From Fibrobacter succinogenes (lineage in GTDB: Bacteria > Fibrobacterota > Fibrobacteria > Fibrobacterales > Fibrobacteraceae), in contig CACWPM010000012.1 in the NCBI GenBank assembly GCA_902762795.1, positions 1 to 64,000 on the forward strand: DNA of 64,000 nucleotides, in the 5' to 3' direction. A program made the position numbers and the translations under genes. The notes beneath the pieces are model-generated. The model searched no databases. It saw only the letters and a list, made by a program, of their open reading frames with translations, and was not told the origin of the DNA. This document shows, in pieces, positions 51,456 through 59,673 of this stretch. Numbering within the stretch: position 1 is the first letter of the stretch; every line of letters begins with the position of its first letter.

Positions 51456-51566
51456 TTCAATTTTATTTGAATTTTTATAAGCATCGAGAGAAACACTCAC
51501 AACACTTTTTCAATATTTCATCTCGTAAACAAGACCCCGCCCCAATACATTTCTATTTTAGATGCC

Positions 51567-52685
51567 ATGAGAAATATCTTTGAAGAAATTGGTAAGACTC
51601 CCGCCGAAATCGAGGCAAAACTGAACAAGGCTTTTGCCCAGCTCTTTGAAGGCGACAGCAAAAACGAACGGATTTGCTTCGACAAGGGCGATGACATGGC
51701 GTACATCGTGGATATCGGTCACAACGACATCCGCTCCGAAGGCATGAGCTATGGCATGACAGTTGCCGCACTCCTCGGCAAGCGAGACCTTTTTGACAAG
51801 CTCTGGAAATTTGCCAAGAAGCACATGAAAAATACCGAGGGCGATCTTGCCGGCTATTACGCGTGGCAAGTTTCGACCGCCGACTTTTCGATGATGGACC
51901 CGGGGGCCGCCCCGGATGGCGAAGAGTACTTTGCAGCAGCGCTCCTTTACGCAGCAAAGATTTTCAAATGCGACGATTATAAGCGTGACGCCATAGAACT
52001 CATCAACGACATGGCCCACAAACCGCAAACAGGCGATGTCTATACGATGATGGACGTGAACGCAGGACTTGTGCGCTTCTCCCCCATGAAAGGCAACGAC
52101 TTCACCGATCCAAGCTATAACACAGTCGCGTTCTACAGAATGTTCGGAGAAGCAAGCGGTGATGAAATTTGGGACAACATAGCAAACAACAGTGTTGCCT
52201 ATTTGAAAAAAGCCTGTCATCCGGTCACGGGACTTGCCGCCGACTACAGCGAATTTGACGGGACTCCCAAAATCACACCATGGCATCCCGTAAGTGGCTG
52301 TTTCAGCGGAGACGCATGGCGTGTTGTATGGAACATCGGGCTTGACGCCGCTAATTTGCAAGACAAAGGCAAACGCGCAGACGTGAGCGAATGGGAAGTT
52401 TCTGCAGTCAAGAAGATTCTCGGTTATCTCCACGGGCGTCGCCCATACCTCGCCGACATGCGAGTCGATGGGAGTGCATTCCCGCGCGAGGCAAGACCTG
52501 CAACCGGGGGACTCATCGCAATGAATGCCGCAGCGACAATAGCACTCCCTGCCGGAGACCCCCTCATCAAGCCGTTCGCCGAAGACCTTTGGAACATGGA
52601 GATTCCAACAGGGCTTTGGCGCTATTATGACGGACTACTCTATACGCTAGGACTCCTCGCCTGCTCCGGGAAGTTTGATGTATAA
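51567..52685 (+). CDS. GH8 family, reducing-end xylose-releasing exo-oligoxylanase-like
   Basis: 372 residues, no signal peptide, so cytoplasmic. GH8 motifs: DIGHNDIRSEGMSYGMTVAA, with the general acid Glu at about residue 58; YYAWQVSTADFSMMDPGAAP and DGEEYFAAALLYAA; PWHPVSGCFSGDAWRVVWNI, whose Asp is the candidate base as in Rex enzymes. Length and DPGAAPDGEEYF place it with Rex (EC 3.2.1.156) rather than secreted endoglucanases. It would trim xylo-oligosaccharides inside the cell. Its convergent neighbour is a tandem-wHTH sugar-type regulator. Confidence 0.85.
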   Translation: MRNIFEEIGKTPAEIEAKLNKAFAQLFEGDSKNERICFDKGDDMAYIVDIGHNDIRSEGMSYGMTVAALLGKRDLFDKLWKFAKKHMKNTEGDLAGYYAWQVSTADFSMMDPGAAPDGEEYFAAALLYAAKIFKCDDYKRDAIELINDMAHKPQTGDVYTMMDVNAGLVRFSPMKGNDFTDPSYNTVAFYRMFGEASGDEIWDNIANNSVAYLKKACHPVTGLAADYSEFDGTPKITPWHPVSGCFSGDAWRVVWNIGLDAANLQDKGKRADVSEWEVSAVKKILGYLHGRRPYLADMRVDGSAFPREARPATGGLIAMNAAATIALPAGDPLIKPFAEDLWNMEIPTGLWRYYDGLLYTLGLLACSGKFDV

Positions 52686-52695
52686 AAAGCAAACA

Positions 52696-52760
52696 TCGTC
52701 ATTCCGGGCTTACCTAGAAATTTTACTTCAACGTCATTCCGGGCTTGACCCGGAATCTTG
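52696..52760. repeat. Two GTCATTCCGGGC dispersed-repeat copies
   Basis: CGTCATTCCGGGCTTACC near 52698 and CGTCATTCCGGGCTTGACCC near 52733. The second forms the palindrome ATTCCGGGC-TTG-ACCCGGAAT (52736-52756), which could act as a bidirectional terminator between the convergent genes. Confidence 0.6.
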
Positions 52761-52785
52761 TCAGCCATAATGCGACAAAAATCGT

Positions 52786-54111
52786 TTAGTGTTTCTCGAC
52801 AACTCTTCCTAGCGGTGTCTGCATCTGGCGCCGCTGTTCTGCATATATGGTTGGCGCGACAATGTGGTAAATCGCTTCTTTCACCATTGTCCCGACGTTG
52901 AAAGCAAACGAATCAAAAACATAACGATAACTTTCAATCGTATCGTCAAACCCGATAACGTATGGTGCAGACAAATTTCTAGCCTTGAAATAATCGATAA
53001 GCGAAGCCGCCACCCAATCGTTCGAACATACAAATTTATCCAAAGTCGCATTTTTCAAAAGCGTTTCAAGGATGTTATCCAAAAGCACCTGACGCTCAAC
53101 GCCATCCCGTTTAGCAGCATCTGCCAAATCGAACGGAGATGCAAAACGGTCATCGACTAAGGGAATCACGTCCGTTCCGGCTTCAATCAGTCCCTGCAAA
53201 CGAGCCTTAGACCAAAAGCTTGCATGGTACGGCGATAAATAATGCACTTGTTCCACATTTTTACTCTTGAGGTAGCGTCCAACAATCACGCCTGCATCTT
53301 TACCAAATGCAACATTGTAAAAAGCCCACTTCTTTTTGTTGCGAGCAATCACCGGCACAACATCTGGAGAATATTCCCACCAGACCGAAATCGGATTCTT
53401 GAACGATGCAAAATGTGCGAAAAGCTTTGCTGCATCATATACAAGCCATGTTGAAAGAAATACACCTAAGCAATGCGAATCATTTTTTACAACATAACTT
53501 TCACCATTTGACAAATAAAATTTATTTGAAGCCTCGTGATACCCAATAAACTTCACAGCTATTTTTTGTTCTGCAGCAATCTGTGCAAACGTACGAAAAA
53601 CATCCGACTCACGTTCCGACTCTATTTTCAAATGTCCAAATTCATCCGAACGATGAACAAACAAAATAAAATTCAATTTTTCAACGGGACGTTCTTCACT
53701 AAAGAAAAAACGATGACCTATATGACGCAAAATTCCTTGCGAACATTTTTGCATCAAGTACTTTTTTACTATGTATAACGAGACGTCATAACGATTAGAA
53801 AGTTCCTTACAAGAGGGCAAGGCATCAAAGGCATTCAAATAGCCACATTCCAAATCCTTTTGGAACAATCGTTCAATGACCGAATATACACTCTCTTCGG
53901 AAGTAACTTCAAACGAAGGTGCCGCGCCCCAGAAACAACCTTTGCCATGAATCAACTGCACACGATTTTCTTTCGCCAAAACCTTATACACTCGATGAAC
54001 CGTATTGACAGAAAGACCCAAACGTTCCGCCATTTTACGCACGGAAGGCATTTTGTCACCATCGCGAAAGCCCGCTTCGATAATGGATTTTTTTACATTT
54101 TCAATCAGCAA
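52786..54111 (-). CDS. GntR-type regulator with two wHTH domains and a LacI-like sensor
   Basis: 441 residues. First wHTH (about 1-65): ENVKKSIIEAGFRDGDKMPS, VRKMAERLGLSVNTVHRVYK, VLAKENRVQLIHGKGCF, a clear GntR domain. Second wHTH (about 75-140): ECGYLNAFDALPSCKELSNR, YDVSLYIVKKYLMQKCSQGI, LRHIGHRFFF, with the same helix order. The rest resembles periplasmic-binding-protein/LacI sensors (DVVPVIARNKKKWAFYNVAF, GVIVGRYLKSKNVEQVHYLS, FVCSNDWVAASLIDYFKARN, PYVIGFDDTIESYRY). Probably a sugar-responsive transcription factor. Next to the GH8 gene, which it may control. Confidence 0.78.
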   Translation of the reverse strand: MLIENVKKSIIEAGFRDGDKMPSVRKMAERLGLSVNTVHRVYKVLAKENRVQLIHGKGCFWGAAPSFEVTSEESVYSVIERLFQKDLECGYLNAFDALPSCKELSNRYDVSLYIVKKYLMQKCSQGILRHIGHRFFFSEERPVEKLNFILFVHRSDEFGHLKIESERESDVFRTFAQIAAEQKIAVKFIGYHEASNKFYLSNGESYVVKNDSHCLGVFLSTWLVYDAAKLFAHFASFKNPISVWWEYSPDVVPVIARNKKKWAFYNVAFGKDAGVIVGRYLKSKNVEQVHYLSPYHASFWSKARLQGLIEAGTDVIPLVDDRFASPFDLADAAKRDGVERQVLLDNILETLLKNATLDKFVCSNDWVAASLIDYFKARNLSAPYVIGFDDTIESYRYVFDSFAFNVGTMVKEAIYHIVAPTIYAEQRRQMQTPLGRVVEKH

Positions 54112-54164
54112 CTTTTAAGACCTCACCTAGTCACAAAATAAAAAAATTTATAGATTTGTCTATT

Positions 54165-54788
54165 ATGAGATTTGGTTTAATTATAGCTCTTTTGATAACA
54201 AGCATCGCAGTTGCCGCGCCGTCCAAAAGCGCGTCTGCAAAAAATGCATCCGCAAAGAAATTCAAGGATCCCCGTGACGGTCACACATACAAGATTGTCA
54301 AGATAGGTAATCACAACTGGCTTGCCGAAAACCTCACTTATAAGACAACGAAAGGCAGCTACTGCTACAACGACGACAAGACGAACTGCCACAAGTACGG
54401 CCGCCTTTACACTTGGAAAGCGGCGATGAAAGCTTGCCCTACCGGCTGGAGACTTCCCGACCGTAAAGATTGGAATTTTTTAAGCAAGTACCTCGGTTCA
54501 AGCAAGCGCAATGGTTTTAGAGTCAAGCAAGCAGGGCAAAGAATTTGCTTCGGTCAAAACGAAATGTGGAGTCCTTACTGCGAAAGCACCAAGTCCTTCG
54601 GCGTTCCGGGCGAAAAAGACACCCACTTCGCTTATGAAGACATGGACAAGTCCGCATTCTTCTGGACAGCAACCGAAGAAACAACCTACATCGCAAACTT
54701 CGTGACCATCGGCGGTTACAACGAACGTTATGCGGAACGCGCTATCGAAGAAAACAACGCATTTTCTGTCAGGTGTATCGAAAAATAG
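54165..54788 (+). CDS. FISUMP-domain exported protein
   Basis: 207 residues from the ATG at 54165. Cleavable signal peptide (about 1-18, ending AVAA) without lipobox, then a Ser/Ala/Lys linker. The FISUMP domain reads FKDPRDGHTYKIVKIGNHNW, LAENLTYKTTKGSYCYNDDK, CHKYGRLYTWKAAMKACPTG, WRLPDRKDWNFLSKYLG and AFFWTATEE, ending AFSVRCIEK. Paralogous to the 10148 lipoprotein. Role unknown; exported. Followed by a strong terminator. Confidence 0.9.
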   Translation: MRFGLIIALLITSIAVAAPSKSASAKNASAKKFKDPRDGHTYKIVKIGNHNWLAENLTYKTTKGSYCYNDDKTNCHKYGRLYTWKAAMKACPTGWRLPDRKDWNFLSKYLGSSKRNGFRVKQAGQRICFGQNEMWSPYCESTKSFGVPGEKDTHFAYEDMDKSAFFWTATEETTYIANFVTIGGYNERYAERAIEENNAFSVRCIEK

Positions 54789-54812
54789 TTTATATAAAAC
54801 AATAATAAAATA

Positions 54813-54845
54813 GCTTGTCCATTGCTGGACAAGCCTTTTTTTTTC
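54813..54845 (+). terminator. Terminator of the FISUMP gene
   Basis: GCTTGTCCA-TTGC-TGGACAAGC, perfect 9-bp arms, then C and T9. A-rich 5' flank means it may also serve the convergent 54871 gene. Confidence 0.9.
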
Positions 54846-54870
54846 TATCCCCACTCCTGATAGATAACAA

Positions 54871-56223
54871 TCAATCAATCATCAACATCGCAATTTGATA
54901 CACAACGCCATTGAACGAGAAGTATTTTGCATCAAGATTTTCCTGCGATATTGCAAAACGGATGACATTAAAGGTACAAATACAATCGGAAGAAGCACCG
55001 ACATCCGCATATTTAACAAACAAAGTATCATTCCTAAATTTCTGTGAAATTTTCGCATCAACATCGCAATAATCTACAGCATTGTTGACATCAATAACGT
55101 TCGTTCCGTCAGAATCCGAATAGTATAAAGTAGCTATCGGAAGCTGATTCGAAGGAGACACATTCGTAGCACCATTGATATTTTCTAGAGACGGAACCAC
55201 ATCATTATTACATTGACCTTTTGCAAAGCCTTTTTTTAGAAGAACCGATTTTTCATATGTTCCATTGACAAGTTGGAAAACGTCAAAACCATCTATTTTG
55301 ACATAATGTGCTTGGGAAAATTCCGTTTCATTCTTGATATCGAAAGATATCCTGGTCGGGCAAATGCAATTAACTATAGGACTATCAGGATCAACTTCCG
55401 GTTTCACATAAAGCGTGTCACTAGACGATATGACTTCAATCTTTTTAAATAGGACTCCGCAAGGAAAATTTAATTTATCAACAATAATTGATGTTACTCC
55501 ATTAACACCAACATATTTCCTTGCCACTGGAGCTGTTCTATTAGCAGAATCGTCCGTATCCATTACATTGACAACAAGCGAAGAAGCTTTTTTGGATTGG
55601 ATGTTATTCGAAGCACTTTGACATTCTGCCACGATGTTACTCGCCTGTTGACGCAAAAGAGACTCCGATGAAGACGATTCGGTGCTAGACGAGGATGCAG
55701 GAAATGGTCCTGACTCAACATCATAGATATCACCAAATTGAACATATTTGACGCCAATATCGGCTTCATCAACATCGAACCAATAATCCATATAGCACAT
55801 GCATGCCGACGGATATGTTTTTTCACGATTGATCTTGATAAATAAGGTATCGCCAGAACGTTCTTTAGAAGCAATCTGCTCACCGTAATAACTACAGTGG
55901 TCTTTTACATCAGGTAAAAAGATATGATAAGCACCCGTGGAATCTTCAACGAAAAAAGCTTTTAAGCGTTCGCTCGCCGATGATTCTTTCGCAAGTACGC
56001 CATCATAAACATTAGCCTTGCACACTCCCGTACTAAAGCCTCTTCGAACAAAGTGTTCCGAATCAGAAGAGCTCGAATTGACGGGAGCAAAGCCGCTGCT
56101 TGACAGTTCTCCGATCGTAGCTGACGTTGCAGAAGTTTCATCCCCGCATGCCATTAACGAAAGTGAAAAAGTTAAAGAGAAAGCCATCGAAACAGCTGCA
56201 GTAAAAAGTGCAGACTTTTCCAT
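54871..56223 (-). CDS. Lipoprotein with repeated CxC modules (450 aa)
   Basis: Lipobox LMAC (about residues 23-26), Ser linkers (NSSSSDSEHF; ASSSSTESSSSES). The mature chain repeats a module of about 80-110 residues: a strand pair ending before a short CxC motif, then a further strand with an aromatic-rich end. Module cores are SACMCYMDYWFDV...VKYVQFG, VNCICPTRISFDIKN...YVKIDGF and SDCICTFNVIRFAISQ...YFSFNGV. The preceding segment often has DTLYVK or DTLFVK. No known family. The same module occurs twice in the neighbouring 56245 gene. Envelope protein of unknown function. Confidence 0.72.
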   Translation of the reverse strand: MEKSALFTAAVSMAFSLTFSLSLMACGDETSATSATIGELSSSGFAPVNSSSSDSEHFVRRGFSTGVCKANVYDGVLAKESSASERLKAFFVEDSTGAYHIFLPDVKDHCSYYGEQIASKERSGDTLFIKINREKTYPSACMCYMDYWFDVDEADIGVKYVQFGDIYDVESGPFPASSSSTESSSSESLLRQQASNIVAECQSASNNIQSKKASSLVVNVMDTDDSANRTAPVARKYVGVNGVTSIIVDKLNFPCGVLFKKIEVISSSDTLYVKPEVDPDSPIVNCICPTRISFDIKNETEFSQAHYVKIDGFDVFQLVNGTYEKSVLLKKGFAKGQCNNDVVPSLENINGATNVSPSNQLPIATLYYSDSDGTNVIDVNNAVDYCDVDAKISQKFRNDTLFVKYADVGASSDCICTFNVIRFAISQENLDAKYFSFNGVVYQIAMLMID

Positions 56224-56244
56224 AAGAAACCTTTTTTACAAAAA

Positions 56245-57300
56245 TTATCTTACTTCTTTTCCCGAGCCATTCGAAAAAGGAATAGGATCAAAGCCATTCA
56301 ATTGAACATAGCTTGCATCAGCAACGCCATGTTCGTTCTTTATTTCGAAAGAAACACGGGTCGGGCAAATGCAATCAACAAGCGGGCTGGACGGATCGAT
56401 ATTCATCTGCGCAAAAATCGTGCTTCCACCGGAATAAGCCGCATTGATACTTTCAATAATCAGACCGCATGTAAGATAAATATCTTCAATGACAATCTTC
56501 ATCATACCATTATTGCTAATAAACTTCAAAGCCCTCGGCGATATTCTATCAACGGACGCAATGGTATCGACCAAAACGGCATCGATTTTCGAAGCGGCAT
56601 TCAACAAGGCTTTTTCCGTCGCATTATTCGCAGCACTATTTTTTGCGTGATTGCAATCCGCAGAAACATTTATCGCTTTCTGTTCATACGTTGTCGGATC
56701 GGCAGCCACAACATGAAGATCGACAATCGGCATTATACTTTCAAAGCTAAGATCGGCATCATGATGCAGTACAAGGACCCCAGCACTGAGGAAATCAGAG
56801 TTCAAGCCAACTTTGAACGTAATTTTCGATTTGCAGAGGCACCTCAGCGGGTTTGACATATCAAGTTTCGCATTTACTACAATCGTATCATTCGACACCA
56901 AAAGTTCCAAGCTATCGACAACCGCACCGCAATTCAACTGGACATACTCAATCGAAAAACTAATGGAATCTTGACCGGCATACCGGTAAGCAATCGTCGG
57001 ACGCGTTGAACGGGTATCCGGCAACAAATCATTTTGCGCAGTTTCACCCAGAGTACGTTTTGAATCACATTGAGCAACAGCATTCTTGATGACAAAGCGA
57101 GTCTGCTCCCTGACAAGCGACGAGACCTGCATCGGCGGAACAAACGACGATTCAACATAAGAAGACGAGCTCACGCTACCCATTGACGGATTCGGTTCGA
57201 TCAAGGACGAATCTCCGCTGCACGCCCAAAATGAAAGTACAGTCGCCAAAACAACAGAAATCGCGGTAGCCTTTGTAGCCGCAAAAGTAATCTTTTTCAT
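56245..57300 (-). CDS. Lipoprotein with repeated CxC modules (351 aa)
   Basis: The ATG at 57300 has AAGGAG 6 nt upstream; an in-frame start ten codons earlier lacks one. Lipobox FWAC, then a Ser-rich stretch (GSVSSSSYVESSF). Two module cores: RCLCKSKITFKVGLN and VDCICPTRVSFEIKN, followed by YVQLNGFDPIPF. Each is preceded by CG(A/L)..(D/E)S(L/I) and DP(S/..)NP-like turns. Clear paralogue of the 54871 gene (CICPTR(I/V)SF(D/E)IKN in both). 21 bp apart, so co-transcribed. Confidence 0.72.
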   Translation of the reverse strand: MKKITFAATKATAISVVLATVLSFWACSGDSSLIEPNPSMGSVSSSSYVESSFVPPMQVSSLVREQTRFVIKNAVAQCDSKRTLGETAQNDLLPDTRSTRPTIAYRYAGQDSISFSIEYVQLNCGAVVDSLELLVSNDTIVVNAKLDMSNPLRCLCKSKITFKVGLNSDFLSAGVLVLHHDADLSFESIMPIVDLHVVAADPTTYEQKAINVSADCNHAKNSAANNATEKALLNAASKIDAVLVDTIASVDRISPRALKFISNNGMMKIVIEDIYLTCGLIIESINAAYSGGSTIFAQMNIDPSSPLVDCICPTRVSFEIKNEHGVADASYVQLNGFDPIPFSNGSGKEVR

Positions 57301-57493
57301 AAAAATCTCCTTCCAAGAATTTTCTAACATTTATAAATATAACTTAATTTTTTTCAAAAGCAACGTTTCACGCAACAAAATATTTATTTTTTCGCAATTT
57401 TTAAGCAGTTTTACAAAAACATTTAAAAACAAACCACTATATGCAACAGCGCGTTCAATAAACAAGAACGAACCTGTATTTCAATAGAAGCTT

Positions 57494-58657
57494 TTACGGA
57501 GAAACGCCGTCAATCCCCTCGAACACAATTTGGTCGATTTTCAAATAAGACCCGCTCTTTATAAAGACGCTAAAAAAACCTATTTCTTTCGAAATTTCGC
57601 TCCACGCGACCTGAAAAGTGTTTTCGTCAAGGACCTCTTTGCCGGGACGCAGTACAACTTCGTGCCAGCCATCAGTTGCACGAGCACTCCAAAGCGACTT
57701 GCGGTAATTATTGTCCCCCACTTCACGGTAATGTTCCAACGCCACGTCAAATTCACAATCACCGCTTACGGTCAAACGGATAGCCGTGAGCCCGCTCAAA
57801 TCATAATAGCCCGTATCAAGCCCAAGATGCGTCCCGAGCAGCACATAGCCAGAATCCCCTGGAGTAAACAGCACCGAAAGGAATTTGCCTCGCCCCGTTT
57901 CTTGAGCAATAGCAGCGGCAAATCCACTTACGGTATCAGGCTTCAAAAGCGTTGCGCCCTTTTCTGCAATATAGTACCAGCCATAATTCATATAAGTTTT
58001 CGCAATGTTGTTCAGACTATCACCGTCTTCAAAATCTTCAAATACAAATTCACGCGTCACCCCAGGCATTCGAACAAGCGTGTCTGCAACAGCGCCCGGA
58101 TCAAGCGATACGTCAGCTACAGCGGAATCTCCGGCAACAACAGTAAACAATCCTGCAGGAACATGCGCGAATACATATTCATTCCCAGAACGATTTGCAA
58201 AATACGGAGTCGATTGCAGGTGGAGTATTTCATATAAGTTCTCACAGCTTGAATCTGCCGCCCCAGTGCGCAGCATCAACGAAGACGAAGGCAACAGCGA
58301 AATTTCCGTTGCAGAGGCTGTAGCCATGTCAAGCGGAGTCCAACTCATAAGCGAAGAATCGACACCTGCAATACCCTCGACAAAGCAACTTTTATCAACG
58401 CATTCCACAGAATCTTTTCTGAAACGGGCTACACCCGCCGAATCAGAAACCGACGTTTCAATCAAAGACGTACCTGATTTTTCATACAGCGAAACACGAG
58501 CCTGCGCCAGAGGCTTACGTTCCGCATCGACAACAACTAATGCAACTCCATTCGTCGTTTCGCTTGTAGCCCCAGTAAATTCAGGATTACTTTCGGAACA
58601 ACCGGTCAATGAGAAGACAAGAGCACCGCACAACAACATTTTCAATTCATCTTTCAT
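57494..58657 (-). CDS. Lipoprotein with CarboxypepD-reg-like and beta-sandwich domains (387 aa)
   Basis: ATG at 58657 with AAAGGA six nt before it. Lipobox LTGC (about residues 17-20). About 40-100: GVALVVVDAERKPLAQARVS, LYEKSGTSLIETSVSDSAGV, ARF, the transthyretin/CarboxypepD-regulatory pattern. From about 215: FVFEDFEDGDSLNNIAKTYM, then SGLTAIRLTVSGDCEFDVAL, GWHEVVLRPGKEV and VFIKSGSYLKIDQIVFEG, a CBM11/CIA30-like jelly-roll. Probably a surface glycan-binding lipoprotein. Its start overlaps the stop of the TIGR02147 regulator. Confidence 0.75.
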   Translation of the reverse strand: MKDELKMLLCGALVFSLTGCSESNPEFTGATSETTNGVALVVVDAERKPLAQARVSLYEKSGTSLIETSVSDSAGVARFRKDSVECVDKSCFVEGIAGVDSSLMSWTPLDMATASATEISLLPSSSLMLRTGAADSSCENLYEILHLQSTPYFANRSGNEYVFAHVPAGLFTVVAGDSAVADVSLDPGAVADTLVRMPGVTREFVFEDFEDGDSLNNIAKTYMNYGWYYIAEKGATLLKPDTVSGFAAAIAQETGRGKFLSVLFTPGDSGYVLLGTHLGLDTGYYDLSGLTAIRLTVSGDCEFDVALEHYREVGDNNYRKSLWSARATDGWHEVVLRPGKEVLDENTFQVAWSEISKEIGFFSVFIKSGSYLKIDQIVFEGIDGVSP

Positions 58658-58659
58658 CG

Positions 58660-59502
58660 TCATTCCTTTTTCATCATGGGAAACAACTGAAAATTCAACT
58701 GGTAAACGCTATCGCAGACTTGCGATGGCATCGCGTTGACCACGTTTACTATGGCCTTGCGCGTTTCGGCAAGGATGTTCCTAATCTTGTCAATCTGGCT
58801 GGAATCAAGAGCCATCGTAAGCGTACTGATGTCGCGTTTTTCCTTGGGCGTTTCGGCAATCGACTTGCGGGCAAGTTCGGCAATGCTCCCCTGATAATCG
58901 CTAATGGAAGCACTCAGCCAATGTTCCTTTGTCTTAAGATGTGCTTCCGTCGGGACAATCCGACCGTCCTTGCGTTCGTACGCAAGTCCAAGCTGCAAAA
59001 GCGCTTCGACAGCATTCTGTACCTGGATCGCCGTAAGTTTCGGGATGCAGGCTTCCCCTAAAGCCGCCGCATGTCGGGCACCGCGATAATCAAAAACATC
59101 TAGCGCCGAACGGATCATCGGGTAATACCACTGCTGAAAATAGCGATAACGAGCCTCGTCGAGCTCACGACACGCCGCTGGGCGCATCTTTTGCAAAGCC
59201 TCGAAATGTTTGCGCACCTGTTCATCGTTTTTGGCCTTGCCATAAGCGACCATTTCACGAAAATACTCCGCCTTGCCTTCCTTAAAACGGAAAAATTGTA
59301 CAAACGATTCAATGCACTTGGGAGACACATGCCGTTTACCCTGCAAAATCTTCAAAAGCAAACTCGCATCCATCGCAACAGCTGTAGCGAACACGCGGTA
59401 ACTGAACGTTGGGTCCAGCGATTTTTCGATTTCGTAAAAGTCCATAAGGAATTTTCGATAATCGGAATAGTCATAAATGTTGATGCGGTTTTTAGCAAGC
59501 AT
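58660..59502 (-). CDS. TIGR02147-family regulator (DUF4423-like)
   Basis: 280 residues. N-terminal INIYDYSDYRKFLMDFYEIE and an HTH-like segment (TFSYRVFATAVAMDASLLLK; ILQGKRHVSPKCIESFVQFF) are the hallmark of the TIGR02147 family, expanded in Fibrobacter. The C-terminal half (YYPMIRSALDVFDYRGARHA, LLQLGLAYERKDGRIVPTEA, MALDSSQIDKIRNILAETRK) is the DUF4423 region. Probably a transcription regulator of the lipoprotein gene that follows with overlapping ends. Cytoplasmic. Confidence 0.82.
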   Translation of the reverse strand: MLAKNRINIYDYSDYRKFLMDFYEIEKSLDPTFSYRVFATAVAMDASLLLKILQGKRHVSPKCIESFVQFFRFKEGKAEYFREMVAYGKAKNDEQVRKHFEALQKMRPAACRELDEARYRYFQQWYYPMIRSALDVFDYRGARHAAALGEACIPKLTAIQVQNAVEALLQLGLAYERKDGRIVPTEAHLKTKEHWLSASISDYQGSIAELARKSIAETPKEKRDISTLTMALDSSQIDKIRNILAETRKAIVNVVNAMPSQVCDSVYQLNFQLFPMMKKE

Positions 59503-59673
59503 AGGCGACCTAGTTTAAAAATAGGTTTTATCAATTAAAATTTCAAATTTTTCGGTGATTCTCGCACTTTTTTTACAGAAGCGTTGACATTTTTGTCCAC
59601 AGCTTCATAAAAAATACAACTCTTTTTACCATAATCAATATACTTTAGTGTACAAGTTCAGTGTTTATAGATT

